Below are positions 37,607 to 45,475 of a DNA stretch of 64,000 nt, piece by piece. The stretch lies in assembly GCF_026000115.1 (NCBI RefSeq), contig NZ_AP026869.1:1-64000 (forward strand), in the 5' to 3' direction. The DNA comes from Aureispira anguillae (GTDB lineage: Bacteria; Bacteroidota; Bacteroidia; Chitinophagales; Saprospiraceae). Position 1 is the first letter of the stretch; every line of letters starts with the position of its first letter. A program made the position numbers and the translations under genes. Under the pieces are notes generated by a model. That model saw nothing but the letters and a program-made list of their open reading frames with translations, had not been told where the DNA came from and made no database searches.

Positions 37607-37627
37607 ATGATATTTAAAAGATATCAT
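37607..37627. promoter_or_regulatory. Candidate MazE operator
   Basis: Inverted repeat ATGATAT-N7-ATATCAT immediately upstream of the mazE ATG at 37634. MazE-type antitoxins repress their own operon by binding such palindromes. Assignment is by position. Confidence 0.45.
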
Positions 37628-37633
37628 ATATGC

Positions 37634-37876
37634 ATGAATACTCTTGGAACGGTCAGCAAATGGGGGCAAAGCCTTGGCATTAGGATACCAAAACATCTTG
37701 CTCAGAAGATGCGTATCCAAGAAGGTGAAAAAGTGGAAATGACCTTTCAGAATGGGGGCATAACAATAAAACCTGCTATGACAATAGATTGGCTCATGGA
37801 GGGGATAGAGAGGAATAATCGTCATGAATTAATATTGGACGATATTATTTTAGGCGAAGAAAAATGGTGGAAATAG
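37634..37876 (+). CDS. mazE: MazE-type antitoxin
   Basis: An 80-aa AbrB/MazE swapped-hairpin antitoxin. VSKWGQSLGIRIPKHLAQKM (residues 6-25) is the conserved DNA-binding fold. The tail (MEGIERNNRHELILDDIILG) is the flexible toxin-neutralising segment. I start it at ATG 37634; the in-frame start 27 bp upstream would run through the operator palindrome. It overlaps mazF by 13 bp. Confidence 0.9.
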   Translation: MNTLGTVSKWGQSLGIRIPKHLAQKMRIQEGEKVEMTFQNGGITIKPAMTIDWLMEGIERNNRHELILDDIILGEEKWWK

Positions 37877-38208
37877 ACACCAAAGTTCCCAAACGAGGCA
37901 ATATTATTTGGCTCGACTTCAATCCTACAAAAGGACATGAACAATCTGGAAAACGACCTGCGCTTGTGTTAAGTCATCAGGTTTATAATCGAACTGGTTT
38001 GGTGGTTGTTTGTCCGATCACGACCAAATCAAAAGGGTATAATACAGAAGTACTTTTGGGTGAGAATGATCCTGTAAAAGGGGTTATTTTGACGAATCAA
38101 ATTCATACAAAAGATTGGATGGTTCGAGGAATTGATATTGTTGGTTCTGTAAATAATGATGTACTTGCGCAAGTTATGATACGTGTTGGTGTTTTGTTGG
38201 GGATATAG
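37864..38208 (+). CDS. mazF: MazF-type mRNA interferase toxin
   Basis: A 114-aa toxin of the MazF/PemK family. PKRGNIIWLDFNPTKGHEQS (9-28) and GKRPALVLSHQVYN (29-42) carry the conserved strand and the catalytic-region arginine. CPITTKSK holds the usual threonine/serine stretch. Normal length. It cleaves RNA at short sequences unless bound by MazE. The pair is likely a plasmid addiction or phage-defence module. It ends 8 bp before the convergent HNH gene. Confidence 0.92.
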   Translation: MVEIDTKVPKRGNIIWLDFNPTKGHEQSGKRPALVLSHQVYNRTGLVVVCPITTKSKGYNTEVLLGENDPVKGVILTNQIHTKDWMVRGIDIVGSVNNDVLAQVMIRVGVLLGI

Positions 38209-38216
38209 GCTCCTAT

Positions 38217-39293
38217 TTATCTATTCTCCATGTAAATATAGAGAATATCTTTCCAACGTTTTCCATCACCCCATTCAAGTTCTAGTTTGATAGGTAGTTT
38301 ATTTGTTTTTGTGTTAAGTTCCAATACTTCAATGCTCAAAATTCGATTGATATAATGAAAAAGTGGCTTAGGATTTTTTTGTACTCCATCTGAAAATGGA
38401 ATAGATAAAAGACGAGTTAATTCTACCTTCACCATTCTTTCAAAAAAATACTTGTCCGTCCCATAATCCTGAAAATATTGAGACAAAAAAGAGCCAAAAT
38501 TAGCATTAAAAAATGTCTCTCCTACTTTTGTACCTAAAACATCTTCCATTACCTTTTTTACATACCCAACACCTTTTTCAAGTTTAATTGAACCGTTTTT
38601 AAGTGTAAAATTTACAGGTAATCCAGATAAATGATAGGGGGTTGTACGTTCGGTTTTGGAAGCAATATTGGCTTGGAACTCATAAAGATTTTCTTTTCGT
38701 ACCAAAGAGCATTCACCTACAATGACTCGTCCATCTCCTTGTGTTTCTACTACAATAAAATGATTAGGAGTATTAGAATCTAAAGCGATAAAATCTCGTA
38801 GTATTGTTTCATCCCCCTTTACAAAACTATGTACTAAAAAACTCCATGTTTTTTGCGTGACTGTTTCCCATGTACCCTCAAAAACGATATTAGTACCAAG
38901 TGCAACTAGAGTTTTGGGTTGGACAATAGGGCTGTTAAAGATTTTGAGTTCTTCTTGAGTCTCTTGTTCTGCTAAGACTTTCCATTGTTTTATCGTATCA
39001 ATTGAGTACTGGGTATAGTCTTTATCAATAAGAGCAGCATGTATTTTACAAAGCCATATGCCATTATTTATAGACCGTCGTTCCTCAATTGTCATATTCG
39101 GAGAGTACCGAGGTCCATTCTTTGCTGCCGCTGATATATGAGCAGCATCACCAAGTAGTACAACATGTTCGGGGTTTTTATGCCCAGCTCCAACAGTATT
39201 TTTCCTACACCCAGGAAAAGAACATCGATAGGCGACTCGTTGTGCAAGTATACGTTTTGTTTTTTGAGTAAAGTTATCACGATTTTTTCCCAT
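38217..39293 (-). CDS. HNH-type nuclease-like protein of RT cluster
   Basis: A 358-aa protein. The N-terminal 120 residues match an HNH-type fold seen in defence genes: a Cys pair in CSFPGCRKNT, GDAAHISAAAKNGPRYSP with the key His, RSINNGIWLCKIHAALIDKD, then a closing IKQWKVLAEQE. The remaining 230 residues are beta-rich and form a separate domain I do not recognise. It lies 2 bp after a 72-aa gene and downstream of the reverse transcriptase on the same strand, so it is the likely effector of that system (inference). Confidence 0.7.
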   Translation of the reverse strand: MGKNRDNFTQKTKRILAQRVAYRCSFPGCRKNTVGAGHKNPEHVVLLGDAAHISAAAKNGPRYSPNMTIEERRSINNGIWLCKIHAALIDKDYTQYSIDTIKQWKVLAEQETQEELKIFNSPIVQPKTLVALGTNIVFEGTWETVTQKTWSFLVHSFVKGDETILRDFIALDSNTPNHFIVVETQGDGRVIVGECSLVRKENLYEFQANIASKTERTTPYHLSGLPVNFTLKNGSIKLEKGVGYVKKVMEDVLGTKVGETFFNANFGSFLSQYFQDYGTDKYFFERMVKVELTRLLSIPFSDGVQKNPKPLFHYINRILSIEVLELNTKTNKLPIKLELEWGDGKRWKDILYIYMENR

Positions 39294-39295
39294 TA

Positions 39296-39514
39296 TTAGA
39301 GGCTATTTTTTTCATTGTTTATCTCCTTCATTTGGCGAACCCAAATACGATATTCGTTATAGCCAAGTATTTTCTGATCTTTTGATGGGATATTTTTTAA
39401 TGCTGTTAGAAATTCGCTGAAAATAACTTTGCTTGCTCTTATATAATTTGTATAATATGATATTTGGGCGAGTTCTTTAAAATATCTAAGTAGAATTTTT
39501 TGAAAAAAATTCAT
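39296..39514 (-). CDS. Small hypothetical protein upstream of HNH gene
   Basis: A 72-aa basic protein (FFQKILLRYFKELAQISYYT and KILGYNEYRIWVRQMKE). No family recognised. Its stop is 2 bp from the HNH start, so the two are co-translated. Between it and the RT gene, 184 bp contain an 11-bp inverted repeat TCAAAAGAATT/AATTCTTTTGA (39561-39571, 39604-39614), which could be structured RNA. Confidence 0.5.
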   Translation of the reverse strand: MNFFQKILLRYFKELAQISYYTNYIRASKVIFSEFLTALKNIPSKDQKILGYNEYRIWVRQMKEINNEKNSL

Positions 39515-39698
39515 TTGAACGTTCCAATCACTTTATTTTGAGGATTATATTCTGATTTTTTCAAAAGAATTTCTTTTAAAACGAGAACGTATTGAATGGA
39601 AGGAATTCTTTTGATAAAATATTTTTCATGGCAGAAAAACTCAAAGAAATAACAACAGGTGGAGATGATAACTAAAAAAAGTTGGACTATTCAACAGA

Positions 39699-40535
39699 TT
39701 ATTTTTTGGCAGGGGTGATTCCCAATACTCTCTCTTTATATTGCTTTCGCCCTTGAATTTGATTTTCATTTAAATTCGTTTCATCTACTTGGAGAAATGA
39801 ATCTTTGGGTCTCATTGAATTATTCCCTACAGAAATCCCCGTAATTTTTGAGCGTTTATTGTGGCATTCAGTTTTTTTTCTATGGGGTTTAAAGCCATTC
39901 CTAAAAATTATTTGGATAATATCTGAAACTACAAATTGTAAGGGATGGGAGGAGGAAAAGGTCAAATCATCGACCCAACGAGTATACGTTATATTGTGTC
40001 CATAAATAAGGTGAAGAAGTTGTTTATCTACATTTTCAAATACTAGATTTGCGATAAATGTACTGGTCGGATTCCCTTGTGTGAGAGCTTCTTCATAGGT
40101 CACAAGTTGAGTGATAAGACTGGCTGTTTGCTTAGAAAATCCTTTTTTTTTGAGTGCTTCAAAGGATTGGTTTGCAGATATACTGGGGAAGAAGTTTCTG
40201 ATGTCTGTTTGGAATCTATATTTTTTTCCTTGGTGTTCACGAGCATTGGCTATACTACTTATACCCTTTACACCGCCTTTTATACAACCAAGAAGAGGAA
40301 TTTGATTGAAAACGTTTTTTAGTAAATTTTTTTGGAGTATTTTTAGTTTCCCTGTTGCATGGGTAATATGCCGTACTTCTTTTTTGCCATTTTTCATGCG
40401 GATGTTTCCATCATCATCGTATTTTGTTTTTGGAAACGATTTGTAGTAACTTTTCTTCTCTAAAAGTATAGCTTCAACTTCTTTGGGAGAAGAGTGCAAA
40501 TAGTTGAAAATCAAATCTCTTTTAGACTGTATCAT
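39699..40535 (-). CDS. Retron-type reverse transcriptase
   Basis: A 278-aa reverse transcriptase; start taken at ATG 40535 (MIQSKRDLIF), overlapping the XRE gene by 14 bp. Retron hallmarks are present: NAREH (97-101) fits the NAxxH motif, and KITGISV (231-233 = ITG) fits the VTG motif. Core RT motifs are TDIRNFFPSI near 110-119, QGNPTSTFIANLVF near 153, and TRWVDDLTFS, where the catalytic box is WVDD at 187-190 rather than YADD. It is slightly shorter than many retron RTs. It would copy part of a cognate RNA into msDNA. The cluster also has an XRE protein, an HNH protein and an upstream structured RNA candidate. Confidence 0.88.
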   Translation of the reverse strand: MIQSKRDLIFNYLHSSPKEVEAILLEKKSYYKSFPKTKYDDDGNIRMKNGKKEVRHITHATGKLKILQKNLLKNVFNQIPLLGCIKGGVKGISSIANAREHQGKKYRFQTDIRNFFPSISANQSFEALKKKGFSKQTASLITQLVTYEEALTQGNPTSTFIANLVFENVDKQLLHLIYGHNITYTRWVDDLTFSSSHPLQFVVSDIIQIIFRNGFKPHRKKTECHNKRSKITGISVGNNSMRPKDSFLQVDETNLNENQIQGRKQYKERVLGITPAKK

Positions 40536-40821
40536 TGACGAATATTTTATCAATGATACCTTTTATGACAGGTTCAAATTCATTGAACTGTGTTTTCTTT
40601 TCTTCTTTCACATCTCCTTCATCAATAGCAAGAAAAAACATGATAGGGAGCGGAGTGTCTAAGTACTGAGCAATATTTTTGAGTACTGTTATTGTTGGTT
40701 CTTTTTTTTCATTTTCTATCTGTGATAGATATGTTTGGGAGACTCCACACTGCTCTGCAAGAATCCCTTGTGGGATTCTTTTTTGCTTTCGGATCTGTTT
40801 TATGACTTTTCCTAATTCCAT
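40522..40821 (-). CDS. XRE-family helix-turn-helix protein
   Basis: A 99-aa DNA-binding protein. LGKVIKQIRKQKRIPQGILA and CGVSQTYLSQIENEKKEPTI form the XRE/Cro HTH; the C-terminal 35 residues are acidic and then hydrophobic. The stop overlaps the RT start, so they are translationally coupled. It may regulate the operon or serve as a partner of the RT. HTH-associated retrons are known as a class, but assignment here is from context. Confidence 0.85.
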   Translation of the reverse strand: MELGKVIKQIRKQKRIPQGILAEQCGVSQTYLSQIENEKKEPTITVLKNIAQYLDTPLPIMFFLAIDEGDVKEEKKTQFNEFEPVIKGIIDKIFVNDTV

Positions 40822-40903
40822 ATTTTTGAAGTTTTGTAGAGAAGTGCGTCAGTCAATTAAGTAAAAGGCTCCCAAATTTTATGGGGATAAAAGTTAAAAT
40901 ATT

Positions 40904-41170
40904 TTAATCTAAAAATTCTTTGACATAAGAATAAATTTCATGTTTTAGAATGAACCCCATTAATTGTTTTAGGGCATTCATTACGGTATTTTTCTTTGTA
41001 TCAAGAGTTTCTTTGTTATTACTTCCTCCAGTAGATTCGGATAAATCTTCCTCTATTGTAGAGAGTAATTTTTTGAGCTGTTTTACTTCCTCAACTGACA
41101 ATGAACTACGGTTCTTTGATAAAAAATCGTTCAATCCGTCATACGGATTGTTTTTTGATGTTTGTTCCAT
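40904..41170 (-). CDS. Small hypothetical protein of RT cluster
   Basis: An 88-aa acidic-to-basic helical protein (SSLSVEEVKQLKKLLSTIEE, NALKQLMGFILKHEIYSYV). No family recognised. It lies between the structured RNA candidate and the XRE gene. Its start codon (41168-41170) falls inside the 9-base repeat that would close the RNA fold, so RNA pairing could hide the start. It is 82 bp upstream of the XRE gene on the same strand. Confidence 0.55.
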   Translation of the reverse strand: MEQTSKNNPYDGLNDFLSKNRSSLSVEEVKQLKKLLSTIEEDLSESTGGSNNKETLDTKKNTVMNALKQLMGFILKHEIYSYVKEFLD

Positions 41171-41429
41171 CTTTTTTGTTTTAAAAAATTAAAAAATAAT
41201 GCACTAAATACACTACGAAACATAGATAAATAAGCCGTGTCTCGTAGTTCATATTTAATGCACTTCTATAAAAGATGGTATATGGTCGAATTGATATATT
41301 GCAATACAATATACCTGGATGCCACATGAAATAGAACAAACCCAAAGAAGGGGCTGGCTCTACTGCATCACGAGCTGTTCGTAATACGATTAAATAAAAA
41401 TCATAGCTATTTATCTATATAAGATGGAA
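41165..41429 (-). ncRNA. Candidate retron msr-msd RNA
   Basis: Read on the RT strand, TTCCATCTT (41421-41429) and AAGATGGAA (41165-41173) are exact complements and could be the a1/a2 ends. Between them are small hairpins, including TATATTG/CAATATA (41295-41313). A long stem (41198-41264) has 13 pairs, 2 wobble pairs, a 2-nt bulge and 10 pairs around a 15-nt loop. Its odd pairs are all G-U on this strand but would be C-A on the other. It is followed by T-rich sequence. AGC occurs 12 nt after a1 (a possible priming G). It lies upstream of the RT operon as expected. An alternative closing pair is 41270-41278 with 41167-41175. Confidence 0.5.
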
Positions 41430-41495
41430 TCTCAAAGAACTAATGTGTTACAAACATACAAACTTTAAAATGAAGTACAAAATAAAATGCAATTA

Positions 41496-41518
41496 TTTTT
41501 TAACTGTCAGTTAAAAAA
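41496..41518. terminator. Symmetric hairpin before RNA region
   Basis: TTTTTTAACTG and CAGTTAAAAAA are exact complements with one central base. A-runs and T-runs on both sides fit a bidirectional terminator, probably ending the winged-helix/membrane gene whose stop is 54 bp away; an operator is the alternative. Confidence 0.45.
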
Positions 41519-41571
41519 GACAACTTTATTGAAATAAAGAAAAGGTTATTCGTTTGGGAATGTGAGAAATG

Positions 41572-42423
41572 TTAAAATTTCCCCCATTGAGTCCAGATCG
41601 TCCAAGAAAGAGCGAGAATAGCTATTATTACTCCAACAGCTGCAATAATAACACTTGCTTTATTCCATCCAGACTCTCCCTTTTTTTCAATTTCGTCAGA
41701 TATACTTTGTCTTTCTATTGTGGAGCTTTCATTGAAAATTATTTTCCCAGAATTATTGATTACTTGATTCTTTTGAGTATTCTTTTTTGGTGTTGTCACT
41801 CCTTTTTCTTTCATATATGCAATAAAATTTTGTTTTTCTGTATCGAACCATTTTAAGAACTCAGGAATGTCATTCTTTTCAAAACTTGGAAGAACTTGAA
41901 AGTCTCCATCCTCAATGACAAAATCGCCGTCTTTTATTTGTAGATCACCTTCATGATTATTCAAAAACCAATCTTTGAAATATTTTTTCGTTATATCAAG
42001 AGGTAAATTAATGAGCCCTTCTCCAATAGATAAACTTAAAAGTAATTCTGCTTGTTCTGCTCTTTTTTCAGCTTTATCTTCAATTATTTTATTGAAACCT
42101 TCAGCCATTTCTTGTATTGTTTTCTCTTCCTGTTTTAAGAGAAGCAAAGGAACAATAGATTCATTATTTTTAACCATTTCTCGTCCTTTTGAGCTTATGA
42201 AGTATTGACATTCTCCATTGGGAGTAGAATTGTCTCTTCCACGAATGAATTCTACTAAATTAAATTCTTCAAGGAAGTTTTCAATAATCCTAAAATTCCT
42301 TTTTTCTTCTTCTGTAACTGCTGGACGCATTTTTATTGCCATAGCTACAGAAGTTGGAAATGAAGCCTCATTTAAAAACTTTAAAGTATGCTCAATGTAT
42401 TGTGCTTTTTGTTTAATATCCAT
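41572..42423 (-). CDS. Winged-helix and C-terminal membrane-anchor protein
   Basis: A 283-aa protein, started at ATG 42423 (MDIKQKAQYIEHTLKFLN) because the upstream residues look untranslated. The first 90 residues have a winged-helix pattern ending CQYFISSKGREMVK. The middle contains a two-fold repeat IKDGDFVIEDGDFQV. A helix follows, and residues about 255-278 are a single transmembrane segment (ASVIIAAVGVIIAILALSW). No family recognised. It could be a membrane effector or sensor belonging to the RT cluster, which lies downstream on the same strand, or an independent gene. Confidence 0.6.
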   Translation of the reverse strand: MDIKQKAQYIEHTLKFLNEASFPTSVAMAIKMRPAVTEEEKRNFRIIENFLEEFNLVEFIRGRDNSTPNGECQYFISSKGREMVKNNESIVPLLLLKQEEKTIQEMAEGFNKIIEDKAEKRAEQAELLLSLSIGEGLINLPLDITKKYFKDWFLNNHEGDLQIKDGDFVIEDGDFQVLPSFEKNDIPEFLKWFDTEKQNFIAYMKEKGVTTPKKNTQKNQVINNSGKIIFNESSTIERQSISDEIEKKGESGWNKASVIIAAVGVIIAILALSWTIWTQWGKF

Positions 42424-42548
42424 GGTTTTGATAGTTGATTGTATATGTAAATATATATAAATAAAATAATTATCAGTTATTTGAAAAAAATAATTCAATA
42501 AAAATGATCGTTTATTTTTGTATTTTTATACCAATGAAAATCATTGAC

Positions 42549-42574
42549 TATTTTATGGTAATTATCATAAAATA
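42549..42574. promoter_or_regulatory. Palindrome between divergent genes
   Basis: TATTTTATG-N8-CATAAAATA, 9-bp perfect arms, in the 200-bp gap between the membrane protein gene and the serine recombinase. It may be an operator or a recombination subsite for the recombinase whose start is 48 bp away. Confidence 0.4.
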
Positions 42575-42622
42575 AGTCCGTATTATAGGTTTTTATTGAA
42601 TTTTGTAAAAATACACTACTAA

Positions 42623-43225
42623 ATGGCAACGATTGCATACCTCCGAGTTAGTACCATTGACCAAGACATTGAAAAGAACAAAGCCGATATTTTGCATCTA
42701 GCAAATGACAAGAATATGGGGAAGGTGGAATTTGTAGAAGAAAAAATTTCTGGAACAATCCCCTGGAGAAAACGAAAAATTGCTCCAATTATTGAGCAAC
42801 TCCAAAAAGGCGATAATTTGATTGTTTCCGAATTATCCAGAATTGGGCGAAGTATGCTTGAAATTATGGAGGTTCTCAATATTGCAGTTGAGAAAGGGAT
42901 AAATATTTATGCGATCAAAGGAAATTGGCAGCTAGATAATTCTATACAAAGTAAGATTATGGCGATGGTTTTTGCCATGGCTTCGGAAATTGAACGAGAC
43001 TTAATTTCCAAACGAACCAAGGAAGCTTTGCAAGCTCGGAAGGCTGCTGGGAAAAAACTTGGTAGACCCAAGGGATCAGGAAAAAGCAAACTTGATAAAT
43101 TCAGACCAGAAATAGAAGCGTTACTTGGGAATGGATCGACTCAAAAATTCATTGCAGAGCGATATGGAACAACACCAAATAATCTTTCTGTTTGGTTGAA
43201 GAAGCATAATGTTCAAAAGCCTTGA
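42623..43225 (+). CDS. Serine recombinase next to the defence cluster
   Basis: A 200-aa resolvase-family recombinase. YLRVSTIDQ places the catalytic Ser near residue 10. VSELSRIGRSMLEIMEVLNI and SEIERDLISKRTKEALQARK are core motifs. GKKLGRPKGSGKSKLD leads into the C-terminal HTH (KFIAERYGTTPNNLSVWLKK). It closely resembles the resolvase at 32684-33283 but has no transposase beside it. It may be a leftover of a transposon or the mobility gene of the neighbouring cluster. Confidence 0.9.
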   Translation: MATIAYLRVSTIDQDIEKNKADILHLANDKNMGKVEFVEEKISGTIPWRKRKIAPIIEQLQKGDNLIVSELSRIGRSMLEIMEVLNIAVEKGINIYAIKGNWQLDNSIQSKIMAMVFAMASEIERDLISKRTKEALQARKAAGKKLGRPKGSGKSKLDKFRPEIEALLGNGSTQKFIAERYGTTPNNLSVWLKKHNVQKP

Positions 43226-43244
43226 AATTAATGATTTGGATATA

Positions 43245-43288
43245 ATCCTCCCCCAAAAAAATGAATTATTGTTTTTTAGAGGGAGGAT
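43245..43288 (+). terminator. Hairpin terminator after recombinase
   Basis: ATCCTCCC (43245-43252) pairs with GGGAGGAT (43281-43288), with A-run and T-run inner pairing. It lies 20 bp past the recombinase stop. Confidence 0.5.
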
Positions 43289-43487
43289 AAGGAAAATTCA
43301 AGTTGCTCTTTGAAGAAAAGGGAATATGCTACTTTTTTAAGTATTTATCATTACCTGTTAATATGTGATCCCACTCAAAGGAGCTAATAGATCTAGCTAA
43401 GTTCCAGTTTGTATCAATTACTTGTAATAGTCACGACAAGTTCCTGTCCATGCTATGTACAAACAACCCCTGCTAGTGATAATTTTT

Positions 43488-43880
43488 TTAAAGACCTAAC
43501 AAGCGATTTTCTAACCACTTAATGCCACTTACCGTATTAAGTACATCATAGGTTTCTTTTAATTCTTCAATTTTTTCTTTACTTGCCTTTCCATACAGTT
43601 TCAATTTAGAACCTACAACTTTAACTGTATACTCACATCCTTTTTGAGTAAAGTGTTTTACTAGACCAGAACAAGCAGGATCTTGCCCACAGGCATGAGC
43701 AGCTAGAGCAATGGAACATGCAGCAGGATTGCCACTTTTTGAACATGCTAAGAATGCTCCTCTTTCTACAGCATCTATTGATATTTCGCCAATAAATTCA
43801 CATGCTGTTTGGGCAAAAGCGGCAACTTGTAACCCTAATAAAAAAAAGGATAAAACGATTATTTTTTTTAATGTTTTCAT
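43488..43880 (-). CDS. Secreted six-cysteine small protein
   Basis: A 130-aa protein with a clear signal peptide (cleavage after AAFAQ, near residue 24). Six cysteines lie in the mature part (FAQTACEF, LACSK, AACSI, HACGQ, ACSGL, GCEYT) and could form three disulfides. The C-terminal 45 residues are helical and Lys-rich. No family recognised. Solitary leftward gene; the 260 bp between it and the recombinase hold only the terminator at 43245. Possibly a secreted effector, but nothing shows this directly. Confidence 0.65.
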   Translation of the reverse strand: MKTLKKIIVLSFFLLGLQVAAFAQTACEFIGEISIDAVERGAFLACSKSGNPAACSIALAAHACGQDPACSGLVKHFTQKGCEYTVKVVGSKLKLYGKASKEKIEELKETYDVLNTVSGIKWLENRLLGL

Positions 43881-43904
43881 GATTTATTTTGTGTATAATT
43901 TAAA

Positions 43905-43937
43905 CAATAACCAGCGTTATGTAGGCGCTGGTTATTG
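43905..43937. terminator. Perfect 12-bp stem, bidirectional terminator
   Basis: CAATAACCAGCG and CGCTGGTTATTG with a 9-nt loop; TTTTT follows on the plus strand and TTT on the minus. It lies between two leftward genes and may end the DUF5648-like gene. Confidence 0.7.
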
Positions 43938-44151
43938 TTTTTAAATAGCTTTCCAAGTACCTAGTTCCTTCTTAAGTTCTTGTAAGTTATGTGGTTGATT
44001 TCTACCACATAAAATAGCCCTTGCGTAAAGTTTGACTCAATAAGCTAATAGGGGGATTTTGTTTACTTCAACTTTACAGAGCTTTTATCCAGTTTTTTTA
44101 TCCTGAAATTTGCCTTTCGTTCTGTACCTTGTACTGCAAAACTAAATCATA

Positions 44152-44964
44152 TCACAATTTAACCTGTTTATGCAAAATAGCCACATCAGAATTCTTGAGG
44201 GTATTCCAAGTTGATCTATATCGAACATAATATGTTTTAGTTGTCAAATCTGTCCATTGAATCGTAACTCTAAAACTTATATCATTATGTTCATTTTCAA
44301 TAATCCAATAACCTCTATCATCACGATATATTCTCAAATAATCCCAAAGATTAAAATTGTGAGAATCATCTAGTATTATATCGACCTCTCCAGCACTAGT
44401 AGTATAGAAGTGATCAATAATTTCATGACTATATAACCTATAAACTGGAATCAAATTATCATTCCCATTTTTACTTGGATAAACCCAACAGGAAATTCCT
44501 TCAGATGTATAACTCCCCGTTTTCTTCACATGGTTTGATTCGTATTCAGAAGTTGTATAAAAATGATCTTCACCAGGCAAATTGAATCTATGAACAGGAA
44601 CTGTTCCTTGAACAGGTGTCAAGTAAACGTACCCAATCACTCCTTCATTTTTATAAGTCTTAAGATTATTATTAACATGATCTATTTCAAGAGATGAAGC
44701 GGTATAAAAATGATCTGAGTAATCTTGTGAATAGAATCTTGTTAGAGGAACCGTATTAGGAATTTGTTTCTTAAAAACATATCCTATTATGCCTTCTTTT
44801 ACATAACCATATCTAGATGAAACACTATAATTTTCTTGTTTCATACTTAAAGTTAGATGATTATTACCATCATTGCCTTCATCTACTTTGTAATTTTTAC
44901 GATCATTGTCTAGTATGCTGGAACTGCACAATGCTAATCCTAGCAAAAAGAATATTCCTTTCAT
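44152..44964 (-). CDS. Secreted DUF5648-repeat protein
   Basis: A 270-aa exported protein with a hydrophobic signal (GIFFLLGLALCSSS, possibly lipidated). It has three repeats of about 45 residues of the DUF5648 type. Each has a P-V/L-x-R-F/L-Y start, DHFYT(A/T)S in the middle and a GxxGYV or GISCWV strand (SDHFYTASSLE, EDHFYTTSEYE, IDHFYTTSAGE). The last 75 residues are a separate beta domain. Such repeats occur in secreted proteins and may bind glycans. Role unknown. Confidence 0.8.
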   Translation of the reverse strand: MKGIFFLLGLALCSSSILDNDRKNYKVDEGNDGNNHLTLSMKQENYSVSSRYGYVKEGIIGYVFKKQIPNTVPLTRFYSQDYSDHFYTASSLEIDHVNNNLKTYKNEGVIGYVYLTPVQGTVPVHRFNLPGEDHFYTTSEYESNHVKKTGSYTSEGISCWVYPSKNGNDNLIPVYRLYSHEIIDHFYTTSAGEVDIILDDSHNFNLWDYLRIYRDDRGYWIIENEHNDISFRVTIQWTDLTTKTYYVRYRSTWNTLKNSDVAILHKQVKL

Positions 44965-45475
44965 AATTTCTAGTTTTTGAAAATTTTATGAATAAATATT
45001 TTAATAATTTATCAATAGGTATTTCAAGAAACCGTCAGAGTATTTTTGTGGAATTGCCAAAATCGTAATATGATTGTTCAAAGGAGAAAAATTATCAATT
45101 ATTTGAATAATCAAAAAAAAAGACTATTTTTGTAAAAATTGATAGATTTCTTCTAAAAATCAGGCATTAAAAGCCAAATAAATTTTTGAGTTGCAATTTC
45201 GAATCCGACCAAGAATTGAAAAATTGCTCTCCACAAATCTACTTTAGGGTATCTATTAATAAAATTGATATAACGTGGTGTCTAGTGGTAATTTTTTGGT
45301 ATCACTAGTACCATTTTTGCTATTTACAATATAAATGTTTTCCTTTGTGAATCAAAGGAAAATATTTATATTTTCTAAAATTTTAACAGTTCTATAACTG
45401 TGCTCTTGCCAAAATTTTTTGGCAAACTCTGCTCACTCAAAAACTTAGATCAAGTTCTGAGCGCCACTACTATAT
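44965..45475. other. Intergenic region with two inverted repeats
   Basis: No supported gene. It holds CTAGTGGTA/TATCACTAG (45282-45290, 45300-45308, one mismatch). It also holds a striking 45-bp hairpin at 45328-45372: two 20-base arms with one mismatch (ending CCTTTG) around TGAAT. A short plus-strand reading frame at 45400-45594 is not supported. Confidence 0.55.

Noticed and set aside
37472-37825. 117-aa minus-strand frame
   Set aside because: Antisense to mazE and the operator; mazEF explains the region.
39699-40535. Group II intron or DGR reverse transcriptase
   Set aside because: No maturase domain, intron ends or template/variable repeat pair were seen, while NAxxH and a VTG-like motif point to a retron type.
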